64,000 nt of DNA, from the NCBI GenBank assembly GCA_021776635.1, contig JAJFFN010000024.1, positions 1 to 64,000 on the forward strand, given 5' to 3'. Below the pieces are notes generated by a model. That model saw nothing but the letters and a program-made list of their open reading frames with translations. It had not been told where the DNA came from and searched no databases. The position numbers and the translations under genes were made by a program. Positions within the stretch are counted from its first letter, which is position 1. Each line of letters begins with the position of its first letter. Positions 54,591 to 63,370 of the stretch are shown here, one piece after another. This DNA comes from Robiginitomaculum sp. (GTDB lineage: Bacteria; Pseudomonadota; Alphaproteobacteria; Caulobacterales; Maricaulaceae).

Positions 54591-55886
54591 TTACACCTTC
54601 GCGAGAACCGTACCCGCCAAATATAGCGATCCGCAGATTAAGATACGGGGACGCTGCTTTGGTTTTGTTTTTAAAATATTAGCAAGTGCCGTCTCTACGG
54701 TATCGTTTTCTTCAGCTTTAATGCCGCGCCCTTTGGCAATATCTATGAGGCTTTCTGGTGATATACTTGCGTGGCCTTCGATTGGAACAACGATAATTTT
54801 TTGAGCCAAACCTTCAAAAGCATCCAAGAAACCTGGTGCATCCTTGTTAGCTAACATCCCCATAATCAAAATAAGTGGGCGAGGTTCGTTTGCATCAAGT
54901 TCCGCCATTGCGCTTGCTAACGCACGACCAGCGTGAGGGTTATGACCGCCGTCCAGCCAAAGCTCAGCGCCTGCCGTATTCGCTATTTTTGCGAGCGAGC
55001 CATTGCTTAGAGGTTGTAGGCGTGCTGGCCAATTTGCGGTTTTTATACCTTTGGCAATCGCGCGTTCATCAATGAGCAAGGATTTGGCTATGGCAACTGC
55101 CAAGCCGGCATTCATCACTTGATGGGCGCCCCGTAACGTTGGGAGGGGGAGGTCAAGTAATGAGGTTTCGTCCTCATAGATGAGACGTCCTTGCTGAGCA
55201 TAGGCACTGAAATGCTCACCCATGTTTTGTAATTTACACTGAGATTTAACGGCCTCAGCATCTAAAACGGCACGGACAAGGTTGGTTTGTTCCGCCGAAA
55301 ATGCTGGCGTATGCGCTTTAAATATCCCGGCTTTTTCCCGCGTGATTTGTGCAAGATCTCTACCGAGAAACTCTGCGTGATCATAGTCTATAGGTGTAAT
55401 AACACATGTGGCAGGGCGGTCGATAACATTGGTTGCATCAAAACGACCACCTAAGCCAACTTCCAAGATTAACAAATCTGCTGAAGTCTCTGAAAATGCA
55501 ACAAAACCTGCGGCAGTTGTGGCCTCAAAAAATGATAATGGCTCATCATTATTAGCGTCTTGCACACGTGCTAAAATGTCTAGTAGTACTTGTTCTTCAA
55601 TAATTTTTCCGGCCAGGACGATGCGCTCGCAAAAACTGACGAGATGTGGCGATGTATATACATGGACGCGCAAACCTTGAGCTTCGGCCATAGCGCGCAA
55701 AAATGCAGTCGTGGAGCCTTTGCCATTGGTGCCAGCAACATGTATGGTCGGCGGAAGTTTATGTTGCGGGTTGCCAAGTTTTTTTAAGACCCGTTCAATG
55801 CGTTCCAACCCGAGATCGATTTTTTTTGGGTGGAGGTGTTCGAGGTTCCGAAGTGCCTGTTGCAGGGCAGGGCTATCTTTACGCAT
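54591..55886 (-). CDS. folC: dihydrofolate synthase/folylpolyglutamate synthase
   Basis: A 431-residue Mur-ligase-like enzyme. The P-loop is GTNGKGSTTAFLRAM (about 50-64); LILEVGLGGRFDATNVI, ITPIDYDHAEFLG and DGGHNPHAGRAL follow in order, the last being the C-terminal domain motif. It joins glutamate to dihydropteroate and then to folates. It is downstream of accD by 6 bp on the minus strand, the usual accD-folC order in alphaproteobacteria. Confidence 0.95.
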   Translation of the reverse strand: MRKDSPALQQALRNLEHLHPKKIDLGLERIERVLKKLGNPQHKLPPTIHVAGTNGKGSTTAFLRAMAEAQGLRVHVYTSPHLVSFCERIVLAGKIIEEQVLLDILARVQDANNDEPLSFFEATTAAGFVAFSETSADLLILEVGLGGRFDATNVIDRPATCVITPIDYDHAEFLGRDLAQITREKAGIFKAHTPAFSAEQTNLVRAVLDAEAVKSQCKLQNMGEHFSAYAQQGRLIYEDETSLLDLPLPTLRGAHQVMNAGLAVAIAKSLLIDERAIAKGIKTANWPARLQPLSNGSLAKIANTAGAELWLDGGHNPHAGRALASAMAELDANEPRPLILIMGMLANKDAPGFLDAFEGLAQKIIVVPIEGHASISPESLIDIAKGRGIKAEENDTVETALANILKTKPKQRPRILICGSLYLAGTVLAKV

Positions 55887-55892
55887 CAGATT

Positions 55893-56771
55893 TTATGCTT
55901 CTTCTAGTGCTTTGGCCGTCACTCGTTTTTTATCCATTAAAATAGATAGAATTTTCCCGAGAGCCGAACGCATGTCTTTACGATGAACAACTTGGTCAAT
56001 CATGCCCTTTGCTTTTAAGTATTCTGAACGCTGAAAGCCTTCTGGCAGTTTTTCGCGAATGGTTTGTTCAATGACACGTGGCCCTGCAAAGCAAATAAGA
56101 GCGTCAGGTTCGGCCAAATGAATATCGCCGATCATTGCATAACTAGCGGTTACACCACCTGTTGTCGGGTCGGTAAGAACAACGATATAGGGAAGCCCCG
56201 CATCACGGAGTTCCTGTACACCAATCGTGGTACGGGGTAGTTGCATAAGTGACAAAGCACCTTCTTGCATGCGCGCTCCGCCTGCAGCGGTAAAAGCGAC
56301 CATTGGTATATCACGAGCAACGGCTTGTTCACAAGCGGTGATAAATGCATCCCCCGCCGCCATGCCGAGTGATCCGCCCATAAAGGCAAAATTTTGTACC
56401 AAAACCAGAGTTTCGATACCTTCGATACGGCCAACGGCTATGGTGACGGCATCATCCATACCCGTTTTAGCGCGGGCAGTTTTAAGGCGCTCAGTATATT
56501 TACGGTCATCTTTGAATTTAAGTGGGTCCGTAGCAACTTGCGGTGTTTCAAGTTTTTCGTACTTGCCGCCATCAAATGTGTAAGCCAGTCTATACTCAGG
56601 CCCAATACGCATATGGTACCCAGCAGGGGTAACATGCAGTGCTGCTTCGAGATCAGCATGAAACACCATTTCGCCAGATTTAGGACATTTGACCCAGAGA
56701 TTATCAGGCGTGTCACGTTTGGTGAAGATTTTTTTGACGCCTGGAGGCGTTAATTTTGATAGCCAGTTCAT
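55893..56771 (-). CDS. accD: acetyl-CoA carboxylase carboxyltransferase subunit beta
   Basis: A 292-residue AccD. NLWVKCPKSGEMVFHADLEA opens the protein. The zinc ribbon of E. coli AccD (two CxxC pairs) is reduced here to a single Cys, with CPKS and VTPAGYH in place of the pairs; alphaproteobacterial AccD proteins I remember share this. The transferase domain has GGSLGMAAGDAFITACEQAV, GGARMQEGALSLMQL and FAGPRVIEQTIRE. It makes malonyl-CoA with AccA. Upstream of folC. Confidence 0.95.
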   Translation of the reverse strand: MNWLSKLTPPGVKKIFTKRDTPDNLWVKCPKSGEMVFHADLEAALHVTPAGYHMRIGPEYRLAYTFDGGKYEKLETPQVATDPLKFKDDRKYTERLKTARAKTGMDDAVTIAVGRIEGIETLVLVQNFAFMGGSLGMAAGDAFITACEQAVARDIPMVAFTAAGGARMQEGALSLMQLPRTTIGVQELRDAGLPYIVVLTDPTTGGVTASYAMIGDIHLAEPDALICFAGPRVIEQTIREKLPEGFQRSEYLKAKGMIDQVVHRKDMRSALGKILSILMDKKRVTAKALEEA

Positions 56772-56835
56772 GAGAAGGGTTTAACCACTTTGTTTATAAT
56801 CGGGCAAGTCTGAAAACAAATATTATTGCACAGAA

Positions 56836-57681
56836 TTACAAGTTTTCTGCGTGGTGCTGCAGATGGTCTTCGATGAATGTCGCGATGAAATAATAGGAAT
56901 GATCATAGCCGTCTTGCATGCGCAGGGTTGTGGCTTGATCAGACTTGGCACATGCGTTCGCAAATATTTCGGGGCGGAGCTGCTCGGTTAGGAAATTATC
57001 ATCTGTGCCTTGGTCGATGAGAATATTGGCTTTGGACGGGTTGGCGACCAATTCTGTGGCATCATATTGCGCCCAGTCTGCTTCATTGTCGCTTAGATAA
57101 CCTTTAAAGGCTTTCTGCCCCCACGGGACTTGCGACGGAGAGGTGATGGGCGCGAAAGCCGAGCATGTCTTGTAAAGTTCAGGGTTTTTCAAATGCAGCG
57201 TAATCGCACCGTGCCCGCCCATAGAATGCCCGCTAATACCGATACGGTTTTTGTCTATGGGGAAATTGTTCAGCATCCATTCAGTGAGTTCATCGCGAAC
57301 ATAAGTCTGCATCTGATAATTCTTCGCCCACGGCATCCGGGTCGCGTCCAGATAAAACCCTGCGCCCTTAGCGAAATCATAACTGTCTTTATCATCGGGC
57401 ACATCATCACCGCGCGGGGATGTATCCGGTGCAATCAGAATAATGCCAAGCTCAGCTGCTACCTTCTGAGCTCCAGCTTTAACTGTGAAGTTTTCTTCGG
57501 TACAAGTCAGCCCCGATAACCATAGCACAGCAGGGCAGGGAACAGGGTTGTCACCCAAAGCTAGCGGCGGCAAATAAACTGCCACACGCATATCACAACC
57601 ATTGGCGTCAGAGCGGTGGGTGTAAACGGACTGTGTGCCGCCAAACATTTTATTTTGCGATATTGGGGTTGGTAGGGTCAT
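56836..57681 (-). CDS. fghA: S-formylglutathione hydrolase
   Basis: About 281 residues from ATG at 57681; a frame extending upstream runs through the toxin-antitoxin operator and is not used. Esterase signatures are LWLSGLTCTEENF, APDTSPRG and the nucleophile elbow GHSMGGHGA; DNFLTEQL and DHSYYFIATFIEDH carry the remaining triad residues. It hydrolyses S-formylglutathione to formate and glutathione, the second step of formaldehyde removal. Its partner adhC lies 1.3 kb away. Confidence 0.94.
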   Translation of the reverse strand: MTLPTPISQNKMFGGTQSVYTHRSDANGCDMRVAVYLPPLALGDNPVPCPAVLWLSGLTCTEENFTVKAGAQKVAAELGIILIAPDTSPRGDDVPDDKDSYDFAKGAGFYLDATRMPWAKNYQMQTYVRDELTEWMLNNFPIDKNRIGISGHSMGGHGAITLHLKNPELYKTCSAFAPITSPSQVPWGQKAFKGYLSDNEADWAQYDATELVANPSKANILIDQGTDDNFLTEQLRPEIFANACAKSDQATTLRMQDGYDHSYYFIATFIEDHLQHHAENL

Positions 57682-57700
57682 GTAAAATACCTTGCGTAAA

Positions 57701-57736
57701 TGGTCTATTTGGTCTAATTCGTCTAAAATAGACCAA
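57701..57736. promoter_or_regulatory. operator of the Phd/ParE module
   Basis: TTGGTCTA (57709-57716) and TAGACCAA (57729-57736) are perfect inverted repeats; TGGTCTA occurs also at 57701-57707 and GTCTA at 57721-57725. The sites lie between the divergent fghA and antitoxin genes, so antitoxin binding could affect both. Confidence 0.55.
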
Positions 57737-57754
57737 TTTATTCTGGAGTGAATC

Positions 57755-58042
57755 ATGCATAAGATGACTGCTAACCAAGCTAAACAAAATTTCGGTGAAT
57801 TACTAGACAAAGCTCAAGCCGAGCCAGTGGAAATTACGCGGCACGGACGTCGTGTTGGAGTGCTAGTTTCTGATGAATGGTTTTCTTTTGATCAGTTTAA
57901 AAAACGACGTGATATTGAAAAACGCCTTGAAGAGTCTATGAAACAGGTAGAGCGCGGCGAAGTTAATACGCTAGATGAGGTTCGTCAGGAAATGCGAGCA
58001 AAAATCGCAAAGTGGTCACATGAAATAGATGAGAAGTCTTAA
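57755..58042 (+). CDS. Phd/YefM-family antitoxin
   Basis: A 95-residue antitoxin. The N-terminal DNA-binding fold reads MTANQAKQNFGELLDKAQAEPVEITRHGRRVGVLVSDEWF, the Phd/YefM signature. The C-terminal part is a charged helix (IEKRLEESMKQVERGEVNTL) that would wrap and inactivate the toxin. CTGGAGTGAATC precedes the ATG. It is directly upstream of the toxin gene (3 bp gap). Confidence 0.93.
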   Translation: MHKMTANQAKQNFGELLDKAQAEPVEITRHGRRVGVLVSDEWFSFDQFKKRRDIEKRLEESMKQVERGEVNTLDEVRQEMRAKIAKWSHEIDEKS

Positions 58043-58045
58043 ACT

Positions 58046-58312
58046 ATGAAGTTGGTCATTAGCGAAAATGCCAAAGAGGATTTGGCGGAAATGCTTCGCT
58101 ATGGTACTTGGCATTGGGGAAGAGAACGAGCTTTACAGTTTCTTGACACATTCATTGAAGAACTTGAAATTTTAATTCGTTATCCAGAAATGGGAGCAAG
58201 AGACAGAAAATACCGTGAACTTCCAAGTGATAATTACCGCACCGTCTATACAATTAAGGACCAAACTATCGTGGTGATTGGCATTGAACCTAAGGGGCGC
58301 ACACGGAGATAA
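58046..58312 (+). CDS. parE: ParE/RelE-family toxin
   Basis: An 88-residue toxin of the ParE/RelE superfamily: ISENAKEDLAEMLRYGTWHWG at the N-terminus, a central helix, LIRYPEMGARDRKYRELPSDNYRTVYTI and IVVIGIEPKGR at the C-terminus. ParE members poison gyrase, RelE members cut mRNA; the sequence fits the ParE branch better but this is not certain. Starts 4 bp after the antitoxin stop. Confidence 0.9.
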   Translation: MKLVISENAKEDLAEMLRYGTWHWGRERALQFLDTFIEELEILIRYPEMGARDRKYRELPSDNYRTVYTIKDQTIVVIGIEPKGRTRR

Positions 58313-58313
58313 A

Positions 58314-58962
58314 ATGTCGGAACAAGTAAACATAATCGATGCAATAGCGTTAGTGAATGATTTTAGAGGTGATGCACTCACATCAACGATTGCACAGTTA
58401 GAAAACAGGTGGTGGGTAAAGATAAGTCCGAGGTTGTCGGTCTAAATGACAAAAACAATTTAGATGCAAACATTTACGCAGCGGCAAAAATAGTAAAACA
58501 AGCTTCACGACAGATTGATGTAATTATCCACACAATTGGTATTTTACGTTCTTTGGAGCATATATTAGAGCACGATGAAATCGTTGAAAGCGTTTCTTTA
58601 GGTGCTGGAAATACAGGAAAGAAGTTTGATTTAGAAACAACCCACAGGATTGCCGAGTATAAATTTATAGATTGGAAAGGTGGTTCTGAATCAATTCGAC
58701 AAAATGGAATCTTCAAAGATTTTTATAATCTCGCAGAGCATGATACTTCGAAAAGAAAAGTTCTTTACGTAAATGGAACTATGTTTCCACTGAAGTTTTT
58801 CAAAGGTAGGCGTGTTTAACAAGTGTGTTGTGCAGACAACTCAATATGTTGGACAACATACGCCAAAAACATGGGCCAGGAATATCTGTTGTGCGGGATT
58901 ATTACCGGATTTATGAGAAAGAAGTGCAAATTGAAGATATTGCAAGTGTTCTCACCCCCTAA
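58314..58962 (+). pseudogene. third gene of the toxin-antitoxin block, two frameshifts
   Basis: The gene starts 1 bp after the toxin stop (58314) and reads MSEQVNIIDAIALVNDFRGD to RWW near 58415, then continues in another frame (GKDKSEVVGLNDKNN to KFFKGRRV, stop at 58819), and finally in a third (from about 58810, TSVLCRQLNML to VRDYYRIYEKEV, stop 58960-58962). The pieces fit one roughly 215-residue protein broken by two frameshifts. I remember full-length relatives of this organisation in other bacteria without a known function. No membrane segment or signal. It overlaps the convergent adhC by 4 bp. Confidence 0.7.
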
Positions 58963-60068
58963 AACTCCACAACACTCCGAATACTCTCCCCCGCATGCAT
59001 CAAATCAAACGCCTTGTTGATATCCTCCAGCCCCATTTTGTGGGTGATTAGGTCGTCTATATTGATGCGCCCGTCCATATACATGTCGACTATGCTTGGC
59101 ACGTCTGTGCGGCCTCTGGCACCGCCGAAAGCTGTGCCGCGCCAACTTCTGCCCGTGACGAGCTGAAATGGCCTTGTAGAGATTTCTTTGCCTGCGCCTG
59201 CTACACCGATGATAATGCTTTCGCCCCAACCTTTGTGGCAGCTCTCTAGAGCCACACGCATAACGTCGGTATTGCCGATACATTCGAATGTGTAATCTGC
59301 CCCGCCGCCTGTGACCTCGACCAAATATCCGGCCAAATCGCCTTTGACATTATTGGGATTAACGAAATGGGTCATGCCGAATTGGCGAGCCGTAGCTTCG
59401 CGTGCAGGGTTGATATCAACACCAACGATTTGTTTTGCGCCGATCATTTTTAGACCTTGGATAACATTGAGACCAATGCCGCCAAGCCCGAAGACAATAG
59501 CCACGCAATCCGGCTCCGCTTTCGCCGTATAAATCACTGCGCCTACGCCTGTTGTAACACCGCAACCGATATAACAGGCCTTATCGAACGGTGCATCTTT
59601 ACGAATTTTTGCAAGAGAAACTTCTGGCAGAACTGTGTAATTAGAAAACGTAGAACAACCCATATAGTGGAGCACTGGCTTACCGTTATAACTAAACCTA
59701 GAGGTCCCATTCGGCATGACACCACGTCCTTGCGTTTCGCGTACGCTTTGACAAAGATTGGTTTTCGGATGCAGGCAATAATCGCATTCACGACACTCTG
59801 CTGTATAAAGCGGGATAACGTGATCGCCCGGTTTAAGAGAGGTGACACCCTTGCCAACTTCACGGACAATGCCTGCACCCTCATGGCCTAAAATTGCTGG
59901 GAATGCACCTTCTGGATCATCGCCGGAAAGCGTAAAAGCGTCCGTATGGCATATGCCTGTGGCTTTAATTTCGACCATAACTTCACCGTCCTTTGGACCG
60001 CTGACGTCAACTTCGTCGATTATCAATTTTTCTCCTGCTTTAATGGCAAGTGCCGCACGTGATTTCAT
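58959..60068 (-). CDS. adhC: S-(hydroxymethyl)glutathione dehydrogenase, class III alcohol dehydrogenase
   Basis: About 369 residues from ATG at 60068. Zinc site [16 protein letters not shown] and [10 protein letters not shown]; the structural-zinc loop [15 protein letters not shown]; the coenzyme fold [12 protein letters not shown]. The enzyme oxidises hydroxymethylglutathione (from formaldehyde and glutathione) to S-formylglutathione with NAD+, feeding FghA. The two genes are likely one pathway unit, now separated by the toxin-antitoxin block. Confidence 0.95.
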   Translation of the reverse strand: MKSRAALAIKAGEKLIIDEVDVSGPKDGEVMVEIKATGICHTDAFTLSGDDPEGAFPAILGHEGAGIVREVGKGVTSLKPGDHVIPLYTAECRECDYCLHPKTNLCQSVRETQGRGVMPNGTSRFSYNGKPVLHYMGCSTFSNYTVLPEVSLAKIRKDAPFDKACYIGCGVTTGVGAVIYTAKAEPDCVAIVFGLGGIGLNVIQGLKMIGAKQIVGVDINPAREATARQFGMTHFVNPNNVKGDLAGYLVEVTGGGADYTFECIGNTDVMRVALESCHKGWGESIIIGVAGAGKEISTRPFQLVTGRSWRGTAFGGARGRTDVPSIVDMYMDGRINIDDLITHKMGLEDINKAFDLMHAGESIRSVVEF

Positions 60069-60291
60069 GATTTTTCCTTTAGAACGGTAATGATAAAATA
60101 TAGTTATACGAATCCGGTTGTTGTATTGCATACACGTAAGTTTTAGTTAGGTAAATGGGGAAGAAAAACCCAACCTAAGATATACATAAGCCGAAGACAT
60201 ATCTTTGAATAAGATGCAACAGAGTATTTTCAATGCAATGTTGCGTTACGCAAAGCTTGATGCGTGCGTTATTCTAGGTTAACTCCGTGAA

Positions 60292-60765
60292 ATGACAAAT
60301 ACACCATATGATAAATTAGGCCAACTCGGAAGCCTTACAGTAACACCGACAGCACCGGGTGCGGCAAAGCTAGAACGAGTTGAAAATCCAATTAAGAATG
60401 CCAAGACGGATCCATATCTCATCCGTTTTACTTGCCCAGAGTTTACATCGCTTTGTCCCGTCACTGGACAACCGGATTTTGCGCATTTGGTCATTGATTA
60501 TGCGCCTGACAAATGGATTGTAGAGAGCAAATCTTTAAAGCTGTATTTGACATCTTTTCGTAATCATGGTGATTTTCATGAAGCTTGCACGGTTGGAATA
60601 GGTCAAAGAATTATCAAAGAAATTCAGCCATTATGGTTGCGGATTGGAGGGTATTGGTATCCGCGAGGTGGTATCCCCATTGACGTGTTTTATCAACATG
60701 GTCAACAACCAGAGGGTCTTTGGGTGCCAGATCAAGGTGTTGCCGCCTATAAAGGGCGGGGTTAA
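60292..60765 (+). CDS. queF: NADPH-dependent 7-cyano-7-deazaguanine reductase
   Basis: A 157-residue short-form Que[23 protein letters not shown] contains the catalytic Cys (SLCPVTGQP), and [23 protein letters not shown] the substrate Glu and His. It reduces preQ0 to preQ1, the step before Tgt. The divergent adhC start lies 224 bp away; a small hairpin at 60147-60178 lies between them. Confidence 0.95.
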   Translation: MTNTPYDKLGQLGSLTVTPTAPGAAKLERVENPIKNAKTDPYLIRFTCPEFTSLCPVTGQPDFAHLVIDYAPDKWIVESKSLKLYLTSFRNHGDFHEACTVGIGQRIIKEIQPLWLRIGGYWYPRGGIPIDVFYQHGQQPEGLWVPDQGVAAYKGRG

Positions 60766-60841
60766 CATATTTGTGATATTAGCCACTCGGACTTGGTGTT
60801 AGGCAATATCGTTCCTATGTATAGAACAACAGGAGAATACC

Positions 60842-61654
60842 ATGTCCGTGATTGAACTTTCACCCACCCAAAACGTCCTAAATCAAGTCTGGTCTACATT
60901 GCAAGATGAAGCAAAAGAGTTCGCTGAAGCGGAGCGGGCTTTGTCATCTTTATTTTATGCAACAATCCTGAACCAAGAGAGTTATGGCCGTGCACTTGCT
61001 CGTCATTTATCAGAAAAACTTGCTACGCCTGAGGTTTCTGCTTTGCATTTACGCAAATTGTTTCTAGATATTTACCGTGAAGACGATAGCATAGTTGAAG
61101 CTGCTGCTCAGGATATAATCGCTGTACGTGAACGTGATCCTGCGTGTACTTCATATCTGCAATGTTTCTTTTATTTTAAAGGGTTTTCTGCTCTACAAAC
61201 TTACCGTGTCGCCAATGGGTTTTGGAAACATGACCGCAAGATTATGGCCTACCACCTACAAAATCGTTCCACAGAACTATTCGGCGTGGATATACATCCT
61301 GCCGCTGATTTCGGTTCTGGGATTATGCTTGATCATGCAGATGGTCTTGTTGCTGGTGAAACCAGCCGTGTCGGAAATGGGTGTTCGATTTTGCACGGCG
61401 TAACCCTAGGCGGAACAGGTAAAGCGCATATGGATAGGCACCCGAAGATCGGTAAAAATGTGCTTATTGGTGCTGGTGCTAAAATTCTTGGAAATATAAA
61501 AGTCGGTGACGGTGCGCGGATTGCTTCTGGATCCGTAGTTCTTAAAGACGTCATGGCAAATTGTACGGTTGCAGGTGTTCCGGCCATACCAGTTGGTAGC
61601 AAGTGTTGTGAAAACCCGGCCTCAGAAATGAACCAAATACTTGTTGATGAATAA
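60842..61654 (+). CDS. cysE: serine O-acetyltransferase
   Basis: A 270-residue CysE. An N-terminal helical domain (QVWSTLQDEAKEFAEAERALSS) precedes the left-handed beta-helix with hexapeptides: DIHPAADFGSGIMLDHADGLVAGE and LHGVTLGGTGKAHMDRHPKIGKNVLIGAGA, His in LDHADG being catalytic. It acetylates serine for cysteine synthesis and is usually inhibited by cysteine. GGAGAATACC precedes ATG. Confidence 0.96.
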   Translation: MSVIELSPTQNVLNQVWSTLQDEAKEFAEAERALSSLFYATILNQESYGRALARHLSEKLATPEVSALHLRKLFLDIYREDDSIVEAAAQDIIAVRERDPACTSYLQCFFYFKGFSALQTYRVANGFWKHDRKIMAYHLQNRSTELFGVDIHPAADFGSGIMLDHADGLVAGETSRVGNGCSILHGVTLGGTGKAHMDRHPKIGKNVLIGAGAKILGNIKVGDGARIASGSVVLKDVMANCTVAGVPAIPVGSKCCENPASEMNQILVDE

Positions 61655-61716
61655 AGTTTCAGTTTGATTTGCTTTGGCGAAAAGGTAATGTCACTGCAAA
61701 GAAATAGGAGCATATT

Positions 61717-61932
61717 ATGACTGCGCAGCAAATCGCACAGGTACAGGCATATCTTAAGCAACGCCTTGGTACGGAAAACCTAACTATTAGCCCTCGAAAG
61801 GTTGCTGATAGTGTAGAAGTATACCTCAATGATGAAATTCTCGGTGTCTTATATATTGATGACGAAGATAAAGACGATATCTCTTACGACCTCAATATTT
61901 CTATTTTGCAGCAAGATTTGGACGAAATGTAG
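61717..61932 (+). CDS. DUF3126 family small protein
   Basis: A 71-residue acidic protein typical of alphaproteobacteria: [48 protein letters not shown]. The family has no known function. AATAGGAG precedes the ATG. It lies between cysE and the gamma-carbonic anhydrase gene, whose start is 2 bp after its stop. Confidence 0.9.
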   Translation: MTAQQIAQVQAYLKQRLGTENLTISPRKVADSVEVYLNDEILGVLYIDDEDKDDISYDLNISILQQDLDEM

Positions 61933-61934
61933 TC

Positions 61935-62456
61935 ATGAGCTTGTTTGCTCTTGATGGCATCTCTCCGCAGCTATCTGTAGGTGCTTGGATTGCGCCAAAT
62001 GCTTCAGTTATTGGTGATATAAAACTAGGTAAAAATGCCTCTGTGTGGTTCGGCGTTGTTATCAGATGTGATAACGAGGCAATAACAATAGGCCAAGCAA
62101 CAAATATACAAGACAACTCTGTTTTGCATTCTGACCCAGGCATGCCGCTCACTATAGGCGCAGGTGTCACGGTTGGTCACAAGGCCATGTTGCATGGTTG
62201 CAGTGTCGGAGATAATTCTCTCATTGGTATTGGTGCGACGGTACTCAATGGGGCTGTTATTGGGAAAAACTGTATAGTTGGTGCACACACTCTTATCACA
62301 GAAGGCAAAGTCATTCCTGATAATTCAATGGTTGTCGGGTCACCCGGACGTGTGATGAAAACTTTAGGCGAGCCACAAGTGCAGATGCTTAAAGCGAGCG
62401 CACTGCATTATGTGGAAAACGCGCAACGATTTAAGAATGGTTTGGAAGAAATTTAA
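61935..62456 (+). CDS. gamma-carbonic anhydrase-like hexapeptide protein
   Basis: A 173-residue left-handed beta-helix protein: [29 protein letters not shown], then [21 protein letters not shown] and [16 protein letters not shown]. His residues in [16 protein letters not shown] fit the three metal ligands of gamma-class enzymes; many members are of uncertain activity. It is translationally close to DUF3126. Convergent with the RDD gene, overlapping it by 4 bp. Confidence 0.9.
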   Translation: MSLFALDGISPQLSVGAWIAPNASVIGDIKLGKNASVWFGVVIRCDNEAITIGQATNIQDNSVLHSDPGMPLTIGAGVTVGHKAMLHGCSVGDNSLIGIGATVLNGAVIGKNCIVGAHTLITEGKVIPDNSMVVGSPGRVMKTLGEPQVQMLKASALHYVENAQRFKNGLEEI

Positions 62457-63370
62457 CGCTTATCAAATTTATCTGTACGTCTGACGCCAAACAGCAATTT
62501 TGTCTCTAATCTACCACGTAAAGCCGAATAATATGCGTTCAAAAACTCACGTCTCGCGTTGTTATCATCTGTTTTTACAGGTTCAGGCCATGAAATTTTA
62601 ATCATAATACGGTTAGTGACTTCTTTAATTGTCTTGGGATCACTTTTTCGTAATACGTTTTCCAGTACATGTAGTTCTTTGACACCATATGCATCAATTT
62701 GCTTTTGGCTAAATATGTAACGCCCTAGCGGTTTGGACGCTCCAGCCAAATCTTTTGACAAAATTGGTTTAGGGGATTTTACCACCCAAGTTCCTGCTAT
62801 TAAATCACCGGCGCGAAGACGATCTTTGTTAAACAGTGGAAACAACATAAAAATAAAGCTCCAAATCAGGCCGAGCCAAACTAGCCAGCCTTCAACTCCC
62901 TGATTGAAACCAAACATTGCCGATAACAAGAACGCCAATGGGAGAAAAAATTCAAGTTCCCGTAGTGCATTTCGAGCAAACACTGCATTTGCCTTCAGAT
63001 GCCCACCTTGCCGGTTTGCAACGCGCGTATTCATCAACATTTTTCCGGGTGTGGCTGCTTTGGTCCCCATTTCGAAAAACATAAAATAGAAATTGCGCAA
63101 AAAGAAGGCAAACAACAACCACACGGCTATTATGATCTCTTCTCCCGTGTCGTCCATTCCTGACGTGGAATACGAAAGTATGTAGGTAATTGCTATCAAG
63201 GTGATTATCATAATGAACAAATCAATGACGAAAGCCCCGACGCGTGCGCCGCCATCAGCTATGCGCAGACGTAAATCTATACCTTCTGGTGTTATCAAAG
63301 TGCGGACGTTTTTGTCTGGATTGAAAGTTTGTTTTGTGCGCGTGCGTTTTGAAGGCTTAGTTTTCTTCAT
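62453..63370 (-). CDS. RDD-family membrane protein
   Basis: A 305-residue protein. [28 protein letters not shown] includes the Arg-Asp-Asp-type motif of the RDD family; three to four hydrophobic helices span about 40-200, and the C-terminal third is soluble. The role is unknown, possibly ion or cofactor related. Its ATG overlaps the stop of the SpoIIM-like gene by 4 bp, a pairing that is common in proteobacteria. Confidence 0.85.
   Translation of the reverse strand: MKKTKPSKRTRTKQTFNPDKNVRTLITPEGIDLRLRIADGGARVGAFVIDLFIMIITLIAITYILSYSTSGMDDTGEEIIIAVWLLFAFFLRNFYFMFFEMGTKAATPGKMLMNTRVANRQGGHLKANAVFARNALRELEFFLPLAFLLSAMFGFNQGVEGWLVWLGLIWSFIFMLFPLFNKDRLRAGDLIAGTWVVKSPKPILSKDLAGASKPLGRYIFSQKQIDAYGVKELHVLENVLRKSDPKTIKEVTNRIMIKISWPEPVKTDDNNARREFLNAYYSALRGRLETKLLFGVRRTDKFDKR

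Noticed and set aside
55893-56771. Loss of zinc-ribbon Cys in AccD as a novelty
   Set aside because: From memory, AccD of other alphaproteobacteria lacks the same cysteines, so it is lineage-typical.
60147-60178. Hairpin before queF, possible preQ1 riboswitch
   Set aside because: The stem does not show the preQ1 consensus or pseudoknot, and it lies over 110 bp from the start.
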